A stretch of DNA of 5,858 nucleotides from Pseudomonadota bacterium (lineage in GTDB: Bacteria; Pseudomonadota; Gammaproteobacteria; Xanthomonadales; Xanthomonadaceae). Of the stretch, positions 1 through 5,621 are shown in pieces (within the stretch, counting starts at the first letter, position 1; every line of letters begins with the position of its first letter). Where the stretch lies: assembly GCA_025355485.1 (NCBI GenBank), contig JANXZP010000124.1, forward strand, positions 1 through 5,858, written 5' to 3'. The position numbers and the translations under genes are program-made. The notes under the pieces are model-generated. The model had not been told where the DNA came from. It saw only the letters and a program-made list of their open reading frames with translations, and did no database searches.

Positions 1-411
1 CAACAGGAACGGCGGGAAGCCGCCATGCGAAATCAGCTCGCCGATCGCCTGCCGCGCATACGGGAACAACACGTTCGGGCAGTGGCTGCCGAGCATCATG
101 TCGAGGCCGGCCTCGTCGAAACCGGTCAGGCCGAACACGCCGGCCTGGTCGACCTCGACCAGGTACGCGGTCTTCTCGTTGATCGTGCAGGTCACGGTGA
201 TGGTGAGCACGACTTCGTAGACGTCGTCGTCGTAGCGCGACACCTTCTGGTTGAGGTTGAGCTGGAGCTGCGGCTGCGCCGACTCCTGGAAAACCAGCGG
301 CGAATTCGGCGACTCGAACGAGACGTTCTTCAGGTACAGCTTCTGCACGTTGAACTGCGCAGCGGTGGGGGTTTCGGCGCCAGCGGCGCCGTTGGTGGCT
401 TCATCGGCCAT
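1..411 (-). CDS. secB: SecB protein-export chaperone, N-terminal 137 residues (3' end outside window)
   Basis: SecB is a cytosolic tetrameric chaperone. It keeps precursor proteins unfolded and passes them to SecA for export through SecYEG. The translation starts MADEATNGAAG and then closely follows the SecB family: 'FNVQKLYLKNVSFESPNSP' near residues 20-38, 'DDVYEVVLTITVTCTINEKTAYL' at about 62-84, and the 'CPNVLFPYAR' segment that is nearly identical to E. coli SecB. It then reaches 'GGFPPFLL' at the window edge. E. coli SecB is 155 residues, so only about 20 residues should be missing. The ATG at 411 has a GGAG Shine-Dalgarno at 422-425 (10-base spacing). The gene lies downstream of a rhodanese gene on the same strand, as in the yibN-grxC-secB cluster of enterobacteria, but with no glutaredoxin gene between them. 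A good sigma70-like promoter sits in the 89-base gap. Identification is near certain. Confidence 0.97.
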   Translation of the reverse strand, partial: MADEATNGAAGAETPTAAQFNVQKLYLKNVSFESPNSPLVFQESAQPQLQLNLNQKVSRYDDDVYEVVLTITVTCTINEKTAYLVEVDQAGVFGLTGFDEAGLDMMLGSHCPNVLFPYARQAIGELISHGGFPPFLL

Positions 412-453
412 GGAATTGGAACTCCGGAATGGATTGTGGCGAGGGGATCGGGG

Positions 454-482
454 ATTATCTCACGCACGACGAAAGCGGCCAA
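454..482 (-). promoter_or_regulatory. Likely sigma70 promoter for secB
   Basis: Read on the minus strand, there is a -35 element TTGGCC (482-477, 4 of 6 matches to TTGACA), a 17-base spacer, and a -10 element GATAAT (459-454, 5 of 6 matches). It lies wholly between the rhodanese stop codon and the secB start, giving a predicted leader of about 35 bases. This suggests secB can be transcribed independently of the rhodanese gene. It is a pattern match only, without transcript data. Confidence 0.55.
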
Positions 483-500
483 ATGAACGCCTCGGCGTAT

Positions 501-953
501 TCAGGACTTGCCGCGCGCCAACGGCATATCCGCCTGCTGCCACGCCGTGATGCCGCCATCGAGCCAATACACCTGCTTGAAGCCGGCCTTGCCTAGGCGC
601 TTCGCGGCGGTGGCCGAGGTCGTGCCGGTGCGGCAGACCAGAGCGACCGGCAGTTCGCGGACTTTCGCGAGCTGCTTGTTCTCCGGATCGAACTGGCTCA
701 TCACCACGCTGCGCGAGCCGATCACGTGTCCTTTCTCGAAATCGACCGGCGCGCTCACGTCCACGACCAGTGCATTCTCGCGGTTGATCAGCGCGGTCAG
801 TTGCGCCGGGCTGATCGCGCGGTAGCCGCGAGTGAAGCGCGAGAGTTCGTTGCCGATCAGCGCGATGGTGACGCCCACGAGGCCCAGGCACAGCATCACG
901 TGGTTGCCGAAGAAGACTTGCAGTTGCTCGATGGTCACGGGTTCGATACTCAC
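501..953 (-). CDS. Membrane-anchored single-domain rhodanese (YibN-like)
   Basis: The product is a 150-residue rhodanese-like sulfurtransferase with an N-terminal membrane anchor. A hydrophobic segment at about residues 18-34 (HVMLCLGLVGVTIALIG) should hold it in the inner membrane. The rhodanese domain follows from about residue 47. It carries the typical 'VVDV..PVDFEKGHVIGS' strand-loop, an active-site loop CRTGTTS with catalytic Cys107, and a C-terminal 'KAGFKQVYWLDGGITAW' helix-strand pattern. Such enzymes can carry persulfide sulfur on the cysteine, but the substrate here is unknown. E. coli YibN has the same layout and also lies upstream of secB. I chose the GTG at 953 because the protein then begins just before the membrane helix, and because a TATAAT box lies 28 bases upstream. 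The reading frame stays open back to an ATG at 1175, but that start would overlap the neighbouring gene and its hairpin. No clear Shine-Dalgarno is visible before the GTG. Confidence 0.9.
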   Translation of the reverse strand: MSIEPVTIEQLQVFFGNHVMLCLGLVGVTIALIGNELSRFTRGYRAISPAQLTALINRENALVVDVSAPVDFEKGHVIGSRSVVMSQFDPENKQLAKVRELPVALVCRTGTTSATAAKRLGKAGFKQVYWLDGGITAWQQADMPLARGKS

Positions 954-980
954 GGAAAGCGGTGCAGCGGCGGGGCCGCG

Positions 981-986
981 ATTATA
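981..986 (-). promoter_or_regulatory. -10 element (TATAAT) upstream of the rhodanese gene
   Basis: On the minus strand, positions 986-981 read TATAAT, a perfect -10 consensus in otherwise very GC-rich DNA. Transcription would start near 974, leaving a leader of about 20 bases before the GTG at 953. At 16-18 bases upstream there is no convincing -35 hexamer (candidates read acggat or cggatc), so the promoter may depend on an activator or be weak. An inverted-repeat region lies just upstream (1013-1055). Confidence 0.5.
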
Positions 987-1012
987 TGCCGTCCGCTGCG
1001 ACGATCCGTGCC

Positions 1013-1055
1013 ATTGATCCGGAATGGGTCTGGATTGATCGACCGGATCAATTCC
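1013..1055. repeat. Overlapping inverted repeats in the spacer upstream of the rhodanese promoter
   Basis: A 9-base arm TTGATCCGG (1014-1022) is exactly inverted as CCGGATCAA (1043-1051). Inside it, ATTGATC (1034-1040) is inverted as GATCAAT (1046-1052) around a 5-base centre, and ATTGATC also occurs directly at 1013-1019. So two mutually exclusive hairpins, or a set of related half-sites, are possible. The region lies 27-69 bases upstream of the TATAAT box at 981-986, which would fit an operator, but no regulator can be named from the sequence. Confidence 0.4.
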
Positions 1056-1059
1056 GCCA

Positions 1060-1086
1060 CCCTTGCCCTCTCCGCTGCCGCAAGGG
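1060..1086. repeat. Secondary hairpin beside the terminator
   Basis: CCCTTGC (1060-1066) is inverted as GCAAGGG (1080-1086) around a 13-base loop. It lies directly downstream (minus-strand sense) of the stronger hairpin at 1097-1124. It could assist termination or RNA stability, or be chance in GC-rich sequence. Confidence 0.25.
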
Positions 1087-1096
1087 AGGGAAACCG

Positions 1097-1124
1097 GACG
1101 GCACTCAAACTTCTGAGTGCCGTC
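1097..1124 (-). terminator. Perfect 11-bp hairpin after the lipoprotein gene, probable terminator
   Basis: GACGGCACTCA (1097-1107) and TGAGTGCCGTC (1114-1124) form an uninterrupted 11-base-pair stem with a 6-base loop. The hairpin starts 5 bases after the TAG stop of the lipoprotein gene, the usual place for an intrinsic terminator. On the gene's own strand the downstream run is CCGGTTTCCC, a poor U-tract. On the opposite strand it is TCTTTC, slightly richer in T. It is probably a terminator or a 3'-end stabilising structure for the minus-strand lipoprotein message. Confidence 0.6.
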
Positions 1125-1129
1125 TCTTT

Positions 1130-1570
1130 CTACTGCTGCGGCGAGATGTCGGGCAGGCCACTGACCAGCCACCAAGTCTTGATGGTCGCATCCCAGCGCC
1201 AGTGCTCACGATAAATCACGCTGCGCCCGACCTGGGTGTTGCGATTGACCAGACCAAGCTGGATCTGCCGATCGACCGTGCCATCGCCGTTCGCCGACGA
1301 GATGACGTCGTAGTTCGACACTTCGATCTGCTTGTAGCGCGCGCGCTCGAGGTCGGTGAGCGGATGTTCGGTCTTGGTTTTCGGGTCGACGAAATCGTAA
1401 GCCTTGTCGAAATCGCTCCAGTGCATCGCGCCGGCGAAGTCGTACAGGGCCAGATCGAGCGCGTGATCCTTGCTGGGCTTGATCGAATTCATGTTGCAGG
1501 CCGTGATCGTGACCAGCAGCAACGCGACCGCGATGCGCGGCAGCGCACGACGCAACCAGATATTCGACAT
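1130..1570 (-). CDS. Small lipoprotein of unknown function
   Basis: I do not recognise a characterised family. The 146-residue product has an N-terminal lipoprotein signal: positive residues at 7-8 and 12, a hydrophobic core at about 13-22, and lipobox ITAC with lipidated Cys25. Residue +2 is Asn rather than Asp, so by the Lol rule it is expected to be sorted to the outer membrane. The mature 122 residues are soluble and rich in aromatic and charged residues. They include 'HWSDFDKAYDFVDPKTK' near 49-65, a central 'QIEVSNYDVISS' stretch, and 'YREHWRWDATIKTWWLVSGLPD' at the C-terminus. This suggests a compact alpha/beta fold, perhaps NTF2/SnoaL-like, but that is a guess. The ATG at 1570 has a GGAGG Shine-Dalgarno at 1576-1580 (5-base spacing). 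The gene follows the thioesterase gene by 51 bases on the same strand and ends at a strong hairpin, so the two are probably co-transcribed. Confidence 0.85.
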   Translation of the reverse strand: MSNIWLRRALPRIAVALLLVTITACNMNSIKPSKDHALDLALYDFAGAMHWSDFDKAYDFVDPKTKTEHPLTDLERARYKQIEVSNYDVISSANGDGTVDRQIQLGLVNRNTQVGRSVIYREHWRWDATIKTWWLVSGLPDISPQQ

Positions 1571-1621
1571 GATGGCCTCCGATGCAACCGCGCGCCCGGA
1601 CAGATCAGGCGCGTAGCTAGA

Positions 1622-2146
1622 CTACCGCATCGCACGCATCGCCACGAACCGACCGCTGAATACGGTCGCCTCGCCGCCTGCCGCCATCGGCACCCGCGCC
1701 TGCATCGCGATGCGCGCCTTGCCGTGGTGCTGTAGCGTCTCGACGAACAGCGACCAGGCCTCGCCTTCGGCGGGCATCGCCTCTGCGACCAGATCTTCGT
1801 AGAGCGGAGCGAGGTATTTCACCCGGCTGTCGGCCACATAGACCTCGGCCTCCACGCCCGCGAGCCGCAGCCGCAGCGTGACCCAGCCCCATGCCGCGAG
1901 CGTCATCAACCCGCTGAGGCTGCCGCCGAACGCGCAGCCCTTGTCGTTGACATTGGCTTTCAACGGCGCGCCGAAGCGCAGCATATTGCCGTCGTAACCA
2001 AGCGGACGCGCGCCCAGCGCTGCGACCGGCGGCATCTTGCGGCAATGCGCGGCCAGATGCGCGAGTTCGGTGTCGACATCCGTCGGCGTGGCGGCGTCTG
2101 GCCGCGTTGTGCGAAGCTGTTTCGATGCCGCCGAGGTCAATGCCAC
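1622..2146 (-). CDS. Hotdog-fold thioesterase-like protein (YiiD C-terminal domain type)
   Basis: The product is 174 residues from the GTG at 2146. It matches the putative thioesterase domain found at the C-terminus of YiiD. The hotdog-fold signature is the segment 'PLKANVNDKGCAFGGSLSG' at residues 61-79, followed by a hydrophobic helix 'LMTLAAWGWVTLRLR' and alternating strands 'EVYVADSRVKYLAPL', 'ARIAMQARV' and 'EATVFSGRFVAM'. Members are presumed to hydrolyse acyl thioesters, but the substrate is unknown. Unlike E. coli YiiD, it has no acetyltransferase domain. The frame is open further upstream (to an ATG at 2329), but that extension is antisense to hemD and arginine/proline-rich, without domain character. 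The GTG at 2146 is preceded by a GGAG ribosome site. It is divergent from hemD, overlapping its likely start by 7 bases, and probably co-transcribed with the downstream lipoprotein gene. Confidence 0.85.
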   Translation of the reverse strand: MALTSAASKQLRTTRPDAATPTDVDTELAHLAAHCRKMPPVAALGARPLGYDGNMLRFGAPLKANVNDKGCAFGGSLSGLMTLAAWGWVTLRLRLAGVEAEVYVADSRVKYLAPLYEDLVAEAMPAEGEAWSLFVETLQHHGKARIAMQARVPMAAGGEATVFSGRFVAMRAMR

Positions 2147-2919
2147 TGTCGTCTCCGCCCTTGTCGGCTTGGTTCGTGGTGTCGCTGCGGCCGGTCGGCC
2201 AGCATCGGACTTTGTTGCGCGCAGCAAAAACATTGGGCGCGAATGGATTGAGTCTGCCCGGCCTGCGGTTGAAGGCGCGTGAGGATACGCCAACCCGTGT
2301 TGCATTGGGCGACGCGTTGCGTTGTCCATCCGTGATCTTCACCAGCCCGACAGCCGTGCGTTGCTCCGTACGCCTGCGTACGTTGCGCGCACATCCGCAT
2401 CAGAGCGTGTTCGCGCTCGGCGACGGAACCCGCGCGGCGTTGCGGCGCGCCGGCATCGTCGATGCCCTGGTGCCGCCGGAAGCGACCAGCGAAAGCCTGC
2501 TGGCGCTGCCCGAACTGGCGTCGGTGCGCGGAACCCGCATCGGCCTGGTCACCGCGCCCGGCGGTCGCGGATTGCTCGCAGAACAGTTGCGCGAACGCGG
2601 CGCGACGCTCGCGATCGCCGAAGTGTATGCGCGCGAACCTGCGCGACTGGGTCGGGCGCATGCACAACGCCTCCTCGCTGCGCGCGGCCGCGGCGCGGTT
2701 TGCATCACCAGTGCCGAAGCGCTGCACCATGTACTCGCCGCATTGCCCACTGTCGCGCGCGATGCGTTGCTCAGTTGCACGGCGATCGTGAGCAGCGCGC
2801 GGCTGCATGCGACCGCGCGCGATGCCGGTTTTGCTGCGGTGATCCGCGCCGACGGCCCGACGCCGCACGCGCTGTTGCTTGCGTTGAACGCGCATGCCAA
2901 GCCGCGGCGCTTCCGGTAG
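2140..2919 (+). CDS. hemD: Uroporphyrinogen-III synthase
   Basis: HemD closes hydroxymethylbilane into uroporphyrinogen III with inversion of ring D, the branch-point step to haem, sirohaem and cobalamin in the cytosol. From the ATG at 2140 the protein is 259 residues, close to the family norm of about 245-260. Recognisable segments are the N-terminal strand 'FVVSLRPVGQHRTLLRA' (12-28), 'VIFTSPTAV' (65-73), 'VFALGDGTRAALRRAGI' (90-106), 'LVTAPGGRGLLAEQLRERGA' (136-155) with the following 'EVYAREP' carrying the conserved tyrosine (Tyr163), and 'VCITSAEALHHV' (187-198). These follow E. coli HemD along the length. The start is not fully secure: GAGG at 2133-2136 is only 3 bases from the ATG at 2140, an upstream ATG lies at 2125, and GTG codons at 2176/2179 lie close to the first strand. 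hemC, the usual upstream partner, is not adjacent. hemX follows after 42 bases. Confidence 0.92.
   Translation: MPLSSPPLSAWFVVSLRPVGQHRTLLRAAKTLGANGLSLPGLRLKAREDTPTRVALGDALRCPSVIFTSPTAVRCSVRLRTLRAHPHQSVFALGDGTRAALRRAGIVDALVPPEATSESLLALPELASVRGTRIGLVTAPGGRGLLAEQLRERGATLAIAEVYAREPARLGRAHAQRLLAARGRGAVCITSAEALHHVLAALPTVARDALLSCTAIVSSARLHATARDAGFAAVIRADGPTPHALLLALNAHAKPRRFR
2153..2156 (-). promoter_or_regulatory. Shine-Dalgarno GGAG supporting the GTG start of the thioesterase
   Basis: On the minus strand GGAG at 2156-2153 lies 6 bases before the GTG at 2146, a good spacing. It decides the start in favour of 2146 over an in-frame TTG at 2140 and the far upstream ATG at 2329. Confidence 0.5.
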
Positions 2920-2961
2920 CATTCGATACGGTTATCCTCCCCCCGGTTCGCAGCGCATTCG

Positions 2962-4011
2962 ATGGCCACCACCGATTCCGGTTCATCCGCCGCCGTTCCA
3001 TCGCGTCAGCGCCGTGCGCGCGGAAGGATGCTGCTGTGGCTGCTGACTTTCCTGCTGATTGGGATCGGCAGCTGGCAATTGCACACATGGTGGCGAACGA
3101 CCATGCAGCCGACCGATACCCTCGCCACGCAGTCGGACGAGTCCACGATCGCCGACCTGCCTGGCGCGATCAACGCATTGCGCCGCGAGCAGCGTACGCA
3201 AGCGCAACGCCTCAGCGACGCGGCCGCGGGCAACCAGGTCTTGCGCGACGAAGTGCTCGGCGTCGGCGAACGCGCGGCGCTGCTCGAGCAATCGGTCGCG
3301 CGCATCGCCAGCCCACGCGCGCAAGGCGAACAGGCCTTGCGGCTGGACGAAGCCGAGCTGCTGCTCACCATCGGCCAACAGCAACTGGTGCTGTCGTCCG
3401 ATGTAGCGAGCGCGTTGCACGCGTATGCGCTGGCCGACGGCACGCTCGCCGGTTCCACCGATCCGGCGGCGCTGAACCTGCGGCAATCGCTGGCGCAGGA
3501 AATCGCCGCGCTGCGCGCGTTGCCGCCCGACCCGCGCGCTGAACTCGCCGGTCAGCTTGACGCCTTCGAGGCGAGCCTGGTCGCGCAGCCGTTTGCCGAC
3601 GCCACACAGCGCAGCGATCATGCGACGGTATTCGACCGCGTGGTCGGCAGCATGGTCGAAGTGCGCCGCTCGCAGCAGCAGGATTTGCTCGATCCGGCAG
3701 CGCGCGATGCGGCGCTGACCGTGGTACGCCTCGAACTCACGCTCGCGCGGCTCGCACTGGAACGACGCGACGCGGCCGCGTTCCATGCCGCGCTTGCGCG
3801 TATCGACGGCTGGCTGCCGCGGCTGTTCGCGCCCGCGACCGTCGCGCAGCAACGCCGGCAACTCGCGACCTTGCAACGCGCGCCGCTGCGGATCGACCTG
3901 CCGACGCTCGGCGGCACGCTCGACGAATTGCGCCGGCTACGGCAAGCGCAACCTGCTGCGACTGCGACGCCCGCAACGACGCCGACTACGATAACGACCA
4001 AGCATCCATGA
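2962..4011 (+). CDS. hemX: HemX family inner-membrane protein
   Basis: The product has 349 residues (E. coli HemX about 390). It is a bitopic protein with a short cytosolic N-terminus rich in Arg (15-22), one membrane helix at about 24-41 (LLWLLTFLLIGIGSWQL), and a large presumably periplasmic part. Residues about 64-113 look like a coiled coil (INALRREQRTQAQRLSDAA and following). The segment 'LDEAELLLTIGQQQLVLSSDVASAL' and 'LRQSLAQEIAALRALP' (128-188) is the most family-typical part. The C-terminal about 20 residues are Ala/Thr/Pro-rich and probably disordered. Although often annotated as uroporphyrinogen-III C-methyltransferase, no SAM-binding methyltransferase motif is visible, so that name should not be used as a function. 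The exact role is unknown; linkage to hemD and hemY suggests a part in membrane-associated tetrapyrrole synthesis. No clear Shine-Dalgarno is seen before the ATG. Its TGA overlaps the hemY ATG (ATGA). Confidence 0.9.
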   Translation: MATTDSGSSAAVPSRQRRARGRMLLWLLTFLLIGIGSWQLHTWWRTTMQPTDTLATQSDESTIADLPGAINALRREQRTQAQRLSDAAAGNQVLRDEVLGVGERAALLEQSVARIASPRAQGEQALRLDEAELLLTIGQQQLVLSSDVASALHAYALADGTLAGSTDPAALNLRQSLAQEIAALRALPPDPRAELAGQLDAFEASLVAQPFADATQRSDHATVFDRVVGSMVEVRRSQQQDLLDPAARDAALTVVRLELTLARLALERRDAAAFHAALARIDGWLPRLFAPATVAQQRRQLATLQRAPLRIDLPTLGGTLDELRRLRQAQPAATATPATTPTTITTKHP

Positions 4012-5273
4012 AACCCTTCCGCTTCCTGCTGCTCTGCCTCGCCCTCGCCGCACTCGGTGCGCTGCTATGGCAGCCCTACGCCAACGATCAGAGCCAGGTG
4101 ATCGTCAGCCTGCATGGCACCAACTACATCACCAACGTAACCAAGGCACTGCTCCTTCTCGCCGGCGCGATGCTGCTGCTGTGGCTGGTGGTGTGGTTGC
4201 TGCGACTGCCGTTCCGCATGTGGCGGCAACATCGGAACCGGCAGACGCGCGTGCGCATGGCCGGCGGTCTGCTCGCACTGCACGAAGGTCGCTGGACGCG
4301 CGCGGAAAAATTGTTGACGCAGGCCGCCGACGATCCGGCGATGCGACTGACCGCACGACTAGCCGCAGCACAGGCAGCGCAGGCGCGCGGCGATGCGGCG
4401 GCATTCGATCAACACTTGCTGGCGGTGGACGCGGAAACCGGCGCTGCAGCGACCGCGCTCGCACGCGCGGATGCGTTGCTTGCAAGCGGGCGCGCGCAAG
4501 ATGCGATCGCCGCGCTCGATGCCGCTGCGCAGAAATCACCGCCATCGCCGCGCGCCCTGCTGCTGCGCACGCGCGCGCTGATCGCGAGCCGGCGTTCCGG
4601 CGATGCCTACGGTGCGCTCGGCGCACTCAAGAACGTGCAGGCCTTGTCGCCCGATGATCATGCCGCGCTGGAGGCCGAACTTGCCGCGCAATCGCTGCGC
4701 GAGTCCGACGATGCCAATGCGCTTGCCGATCGCTGGGATCGCCTGCTCGTGCCGCTGCGAGCGCGCAGCGAGGTCGTCGCGGCTTATGCGCAGCGCGCGG
4801 TCGAGTTGCGAATGGAAGATGCGGCCGCGGCCGCGGTCGATGCCGCGCTGAAAAATCAATGGAGCGAAGCACTCGCGTTGCAGTTCGGACACATTCCATC
4901 GAGTCGCAATCCCGCCGCGCCGTCGCGCCTGGCGACCGCCGAAGGCTGGCTGCGCGCGCATTCGGACAGTGCGGCGCTTGCGGTTACGCTGGGCCGGCTC
5001 AGCGGCGAACAGCAGCAATGGGGCAAGGCCGAGGACTACCTGCACCGCGCAATCGCGCAGGGCGCCGGCGCGGATGCATGGGAGGAGCTCGGCCACGTGT
5101 ATTCGGCGCAGGCCGAAACCGAAGCCGCGCAACTGAGCTATCGCAACGCACTGTGCGCCGCGCGCGGCGAAGCGGTTGAGCCGATTCCCGGACGCGGCCT
5201 GCGCGAACAGATCTTCGACGCCTCGGTGATCGAGGAACGCGACCAGCACGGCGTTCCGCGGTTGCCTGGTTGA
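4008..5273 (+). CDS. hemY: HemY family membrane-anchored TPR protein
   Basis: The product has 421 residues (E. coli HemY about 398). The N-terminal HemY domain has two membrane helices at about 4-21 (FRFLLLCLALAALGALLW) and 46-67 (KALLLLAGAMLLLWLVVWLLRL), joined by a loop with 'VIVSLHGTNYITNV'. A basic stretch (70-83) then marks the cytosolic side. The rest is helical repeats of TPR type, clearest at 85-110 ('GLLALHEGRWTRAEKLLTQAA') and near the C-terminus ('QQWGKAEDYLHRAIAQ' and 'AWEELGHVYSAQAETEAAQLSYRNAL'). The proteobacterial HemY is not the Gram-positive protoporphyrinogen oxidase of the same name and shows no FAD-binding motif; it is thought to be a scaffold or assembly protein in late haem synthesis, without a proven reaction. 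It begins inside the hemX stop codon (ATGA), implying translational coupling; no separate Shine-Dalgarno is visible. Confidence 0.92.
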   Translation: MKPFRFLLLCLALAALGALLWQPYANDQSQVIVSLHGTNYITNVTKALLLLAGAMLLLWLVVWLLRLPFRMWRQHRNRQTRVRMAGGLLALHEGRWTRAEKLLTQAADDPAMRLTARLAAAQAAQARGDAAAFDQHLLAVDAETGAAATALARADALLASGRAQDAIAALDAAAQKSPPSPRALLLRTRALIASRRSGDAYGALGALKNVQALSPDDHAALEAELAAQSLRESDDANALADRWDRLLVPLRARSEVVAAYAQRAVELRMEDAAAAAVDAALKNQWSEALALQFGHIPSSRNPAAPSRLATAEGWLRAHSDSAALAVTLGRLSGEQQQWGKAEDYLHRAIAQGAGADAWEELGHVYSAQAETEAAQLSYRNALCAARGEAVEPIPGRGLREQIFDASVIEERDQHGVPRLPG

Positions 5274-5275
5274 CG

Positions 5276-5608
5276 ATGCATCTGCGCCCACAGGATTTGC
5301 TTGTGCGCCTACCGTTGCCTGCGACTGCGAAGTGGCCCAACGGCGTTTACGACATCGAGGTATTCGCGCGCGCAGGATTGACGCTGGAATTGTTTGCGCC
5401 GCGAGGCGTCGACCATCAGACCCCGCATGCGCAGGACGAGCTCTACATCGTGATCGCGGGCAGCGCGACGCTGGACATCGATGGCGTCGAACACGCCTGC
5501 GCGATGGGCGGTGCGCTGTTCGTACCGGCACGCGTGCCGCATCGCTTCAACAACATCAGCGAAGACTTCGCGACGTGGGCGATCTTCTGGGGCGACGAAA
5601 AGCCCTGA
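5276..5608 (+). CDS. Small single-domain cupin protein
   Basis: The product is 110 residues from the ATG at 5276, one conserved beta-barrel cupin domain. Cupin motif 1 is seen as 'DHQTPHAQDELYIVIAG' with probable metal ligands His47, His51 and Glu55, and Gly62 closing the motif. Motif 2 is 'GGALFVPARVPHRFNN' with His89. The first motif has HxxxH spacing instead of the textbook HxH, as in many small cupins. All four metal-binding positions are present, so it may bind a divalent metal, but reaction and ligand are unknown. There is no signal peptide or membrane segment, so it is cytosolic. The ATG lies 2 bases after the hemY stop; an in-frame TTG at 5270 overlaps that stop (TTGA) and is an alternative start adding two residues. 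The tight packing suggests co-transcription with hemX and hemY. Confidence 0.85.
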   Translation: MHLRPQDLLVRLPLPATAKWPNGVYDIEVFARAGLTLELFAPRGVDHQTPHAQDELYIVIAGSATLDIDGVEHACAMGGALFVPARVPHRFNNISEDFATWAIFWGDEKP

Positions 5609-5621
5609 GCGCTTAGCGCTC
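5607..5621. terminator. Short palindrome spanning both convergent stop codons
   Basis: GAGCGC (5607-5612), TTA, GCGCTC (5616-5621) form a perfect 6-base-pair stem. The cupin stop (TGA, 5606-5608) enters the left arm and the thiolase stop (TAA on the minus strand, 5615-5613) is the loop. It could act as a weak bidirectional terminator or 3'-end structure, but neither strand has a T-run after it and a 3-base loop is small. Confidence 0.3.

Noticed and set aside
954..1175. Upstream extension of the rhodanese frame to an ATG at 1175
   Set aside because: It would cover the TATAAT box, the inverted repeats and the terminator hairpin and enter the lipoprotein gene; the added residues have no domain character.
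1591..1613. Hairpin CGCGCC/GGCGCG between the thioesterase and lipoprotein genes
   Set aside because: Six GC pairs with an 11-base loop and no T-run are easily met by chance at this base composition; not enough to call a terminator.
962..1735. A 257-codon open frame on the plus strand opposite the lipoprotein gene
   Set aside because: It runs antisense through the lipoprotein and into the thioesterase gene, with Arg/Asp-rich composition expected of a shadow frame.
2147..2329. Upstream extension of the thioesterase frame to an ATG at 2329
   Set aside because: The added residues are antisense to the HemD N-terminal domain and low in domain character, while a good ribosome site supports the GTG at 2146.
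2919..2963. Nine-base direct repeat GCATTCGAT at 2919-2927 and 2955-2963 flanking the hemD-hemX spacer
   Set aside because: Only two short copies, the second overlapping the hemX start codon; no supporting structure, so chance is the simpler reading.
2322..3542. A 406-codon open frame on the plus strand across hemD and hemX
   Set aside because: It is rich in Arg and Ala with no domain pattern, and overlaps two recognisable genes in another frame; typical of GC-rich DNA.
4536..5531. A 331-codon open frame on the minus strand opposite hemY and the cupin gene
   Set aside because: It is antisense to two well-supported genes and its translation is Arg/Ala-rich without recognisable motifs.
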